In this document: positions 5,187 to 5,736 of the stretch, in pieces
Position numbering within the stretch: position 1 is the stretch's first letter
How the letters are laid out: each line of letters opens with the position of its first letter
Assembly (NCBI GenBank): GCA_900768245.1
Contig: CAAGCE010000030.1
Span: 1 to 5,736, forward strand
DNA length: 5,736 nt
From: Oscillospiraceae bacterium
GTDB lineage: Bacteria > Bacillota > Clostridia > Oscillospirales > Ruminococcaceae
Direction of reading: 5' to 3'
Position numbers and translations under genes: made by a program
The notes under the pieces: generated by a model
Told to the model about the DNA's origin: nothing
Database searches by the model: none
Seen by the model: the letters and a program-made list of their open reading frames with translations, nothing else

Positions 5187-5736
5187 ATGAATGAACAGCA
5201 GAACAACGGCTTATCCGTATCTTTCAGAATTGACGATGGTATCATTGAACACAATAACCGCAGTTTCATTGCAAAAAACGTAGTCCGTGAACGGATACCG
5301 GACAATATAACCTACAAAAAGCAGAATATTCGCGAGTTCTATTCCGAGCTGTTCGGAGAAGCTCTCGCAGAATACAATTCCAGAATGAAAAGGCGTGACA
5401 GGATCATTCCCGATTACTACGAACATATCAGAAAAGGAAAGCAGGAGAAAACCTTTGAGGAGATCGTCGTGCAGTTCGGCGATATTAACGACTGCTCCGT
5501 TGAATCCGAAAACGGCGAACTTGCCAAGCAAATGCTAGACGAGTATATGCGTGGATTTGAAGCACGCAACCCGAACCTCAGAGTGTTCAACGCCGTCATG
5601 CACCTTGACGAGGCGACGCCGCACCTGCATATAGACTTTGTCCCGATAACACATACCGGCAGTCGTGGGCTATCTACAAGAGTGTCCATGAGTGGCGCGC
5701 TGCGTGAAATGGGCTTTGCTCCGGAAAACAAGTTCC
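5187..5736 (+). CDS. MobV/Pre-type relaxase (Mob_Pre family), 3'-truncated by the window edge
   Basis: The N-terminal 183 residues of a plasmid recombination/mobilization relaxase, the enzyme that nicks oriT and leads one strand into the recipient cell. Two signatures are visible. EHNNR (residues 21-25) matches the KHNER segment of pMV158 MobM, in which His22 is the DNA-attacking nucleophile; here H22 and R25 keep the same numbers. HLDEATPHLHIDFVP (139-153) is the HxDE...HxH metal-binding motif, with H139, H146 and H148. NITYKKQNIREFY and YYEHIRKGKQEKTFEEIVVQFGD are also typical of the family. GGAGG (5172-5176) lies 10 nt before ATG 5187, and the protein begins, as relatives do, shortly before the first beta strand (LSVSFRIDDG). 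An in-frame ATG at 5124 would add 21 unconserved-looking residues and has only a weak ribosome site. The gene follows the candidate oriT and the TOPRIM gene, the usual mobilization order. The C-terminal region lies off the right edge. Confidence 0.93.
   Translation, partial: MNEQQNNGLSVSFRIDDGIIEHNNRSFIAKNVVRERIPDNITYKKQNIREFYSELFGEALAEYNSRMKRRDRIIPDYYEHIRKGKQEKTFEEIVVQFGDINDCSVESENGELAKQMLDEYMRGFEARNPNLRVFNAVMHLDEATPHLHIDFVPITHTGSRGLSTRVSMSGALREMGFAPENKF

Overview
The window looks like part of a nested set of mobile elements from a Gram-positive, gut-type Clostridia (Ruminococcaceae/Oscillospiraceae or Lachnospiraceae-like). This rests on the gene families: a DUF4368-type large serine recombinase, the tail of a giant SNF2-type element helicase, a DUF3991/TOPRIM protein and a Pre/Mob relaxase. 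GGAGG-type ribosome sites and a base composition near 50% GC in the backbone genes agree. No rRNA, tRNA, CRISPR array or housekeeping gene is visible.

Layout from left to right. (1) Positions 1-1338 hold the C-terminal four fifths of a large serine recombinase whose catalytic N-terminus lies off the left edge. (2) After about 35 bp, with no terminator, an open frame begins abruptly at helicase motif VI and runs to 2354. It is the C-terminal tail of a much larger SNF2-family helicase. I infer that an element ending with the recombinase gene inserted into the helicase gene, with the junction at about 1339-1376. (3) A strong terminator (2381-2416) closes that gene, followed by a good promoter (2420-2448). 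(4) A strikingly AT-rich gene (2494-3504) encodes a SIR2-like/AbiH/DUF4917-like protein, probably defence cargo. Two hairpin terminators follow it. (5) A small minus-strand gene (3858-3697, 53 aa) with its own promoter and ribosome site converges on the cargo gene; its stop codon lies inside the second terminator. (6) A DUF3991/TOPRIM primase-like protein (3939-4865). (7) A 321-bp non-coding stretch full of inverted repeats, a candidate origin of transfer. (8) The N-terminal half of a MobV/Pre-type relaxase (from 5187), cut by the right edge.

How they fit together: the helicase remnant, TOPRIM protein, hairpin region and relaxase form the DNA-processing module of a mobilizable or conjugative element. 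The SIR2-like gene sits in that module as an independent transcription unit of foreign composition, as defence cargo often does. The recombinase belongs to a second element that appears to have integrated into the first and cut its helicase gene. The best candidates for something new are the SIR2-like protein with its unannotated convergent small gene, and the overlapping hairpins in front of the relaxase.
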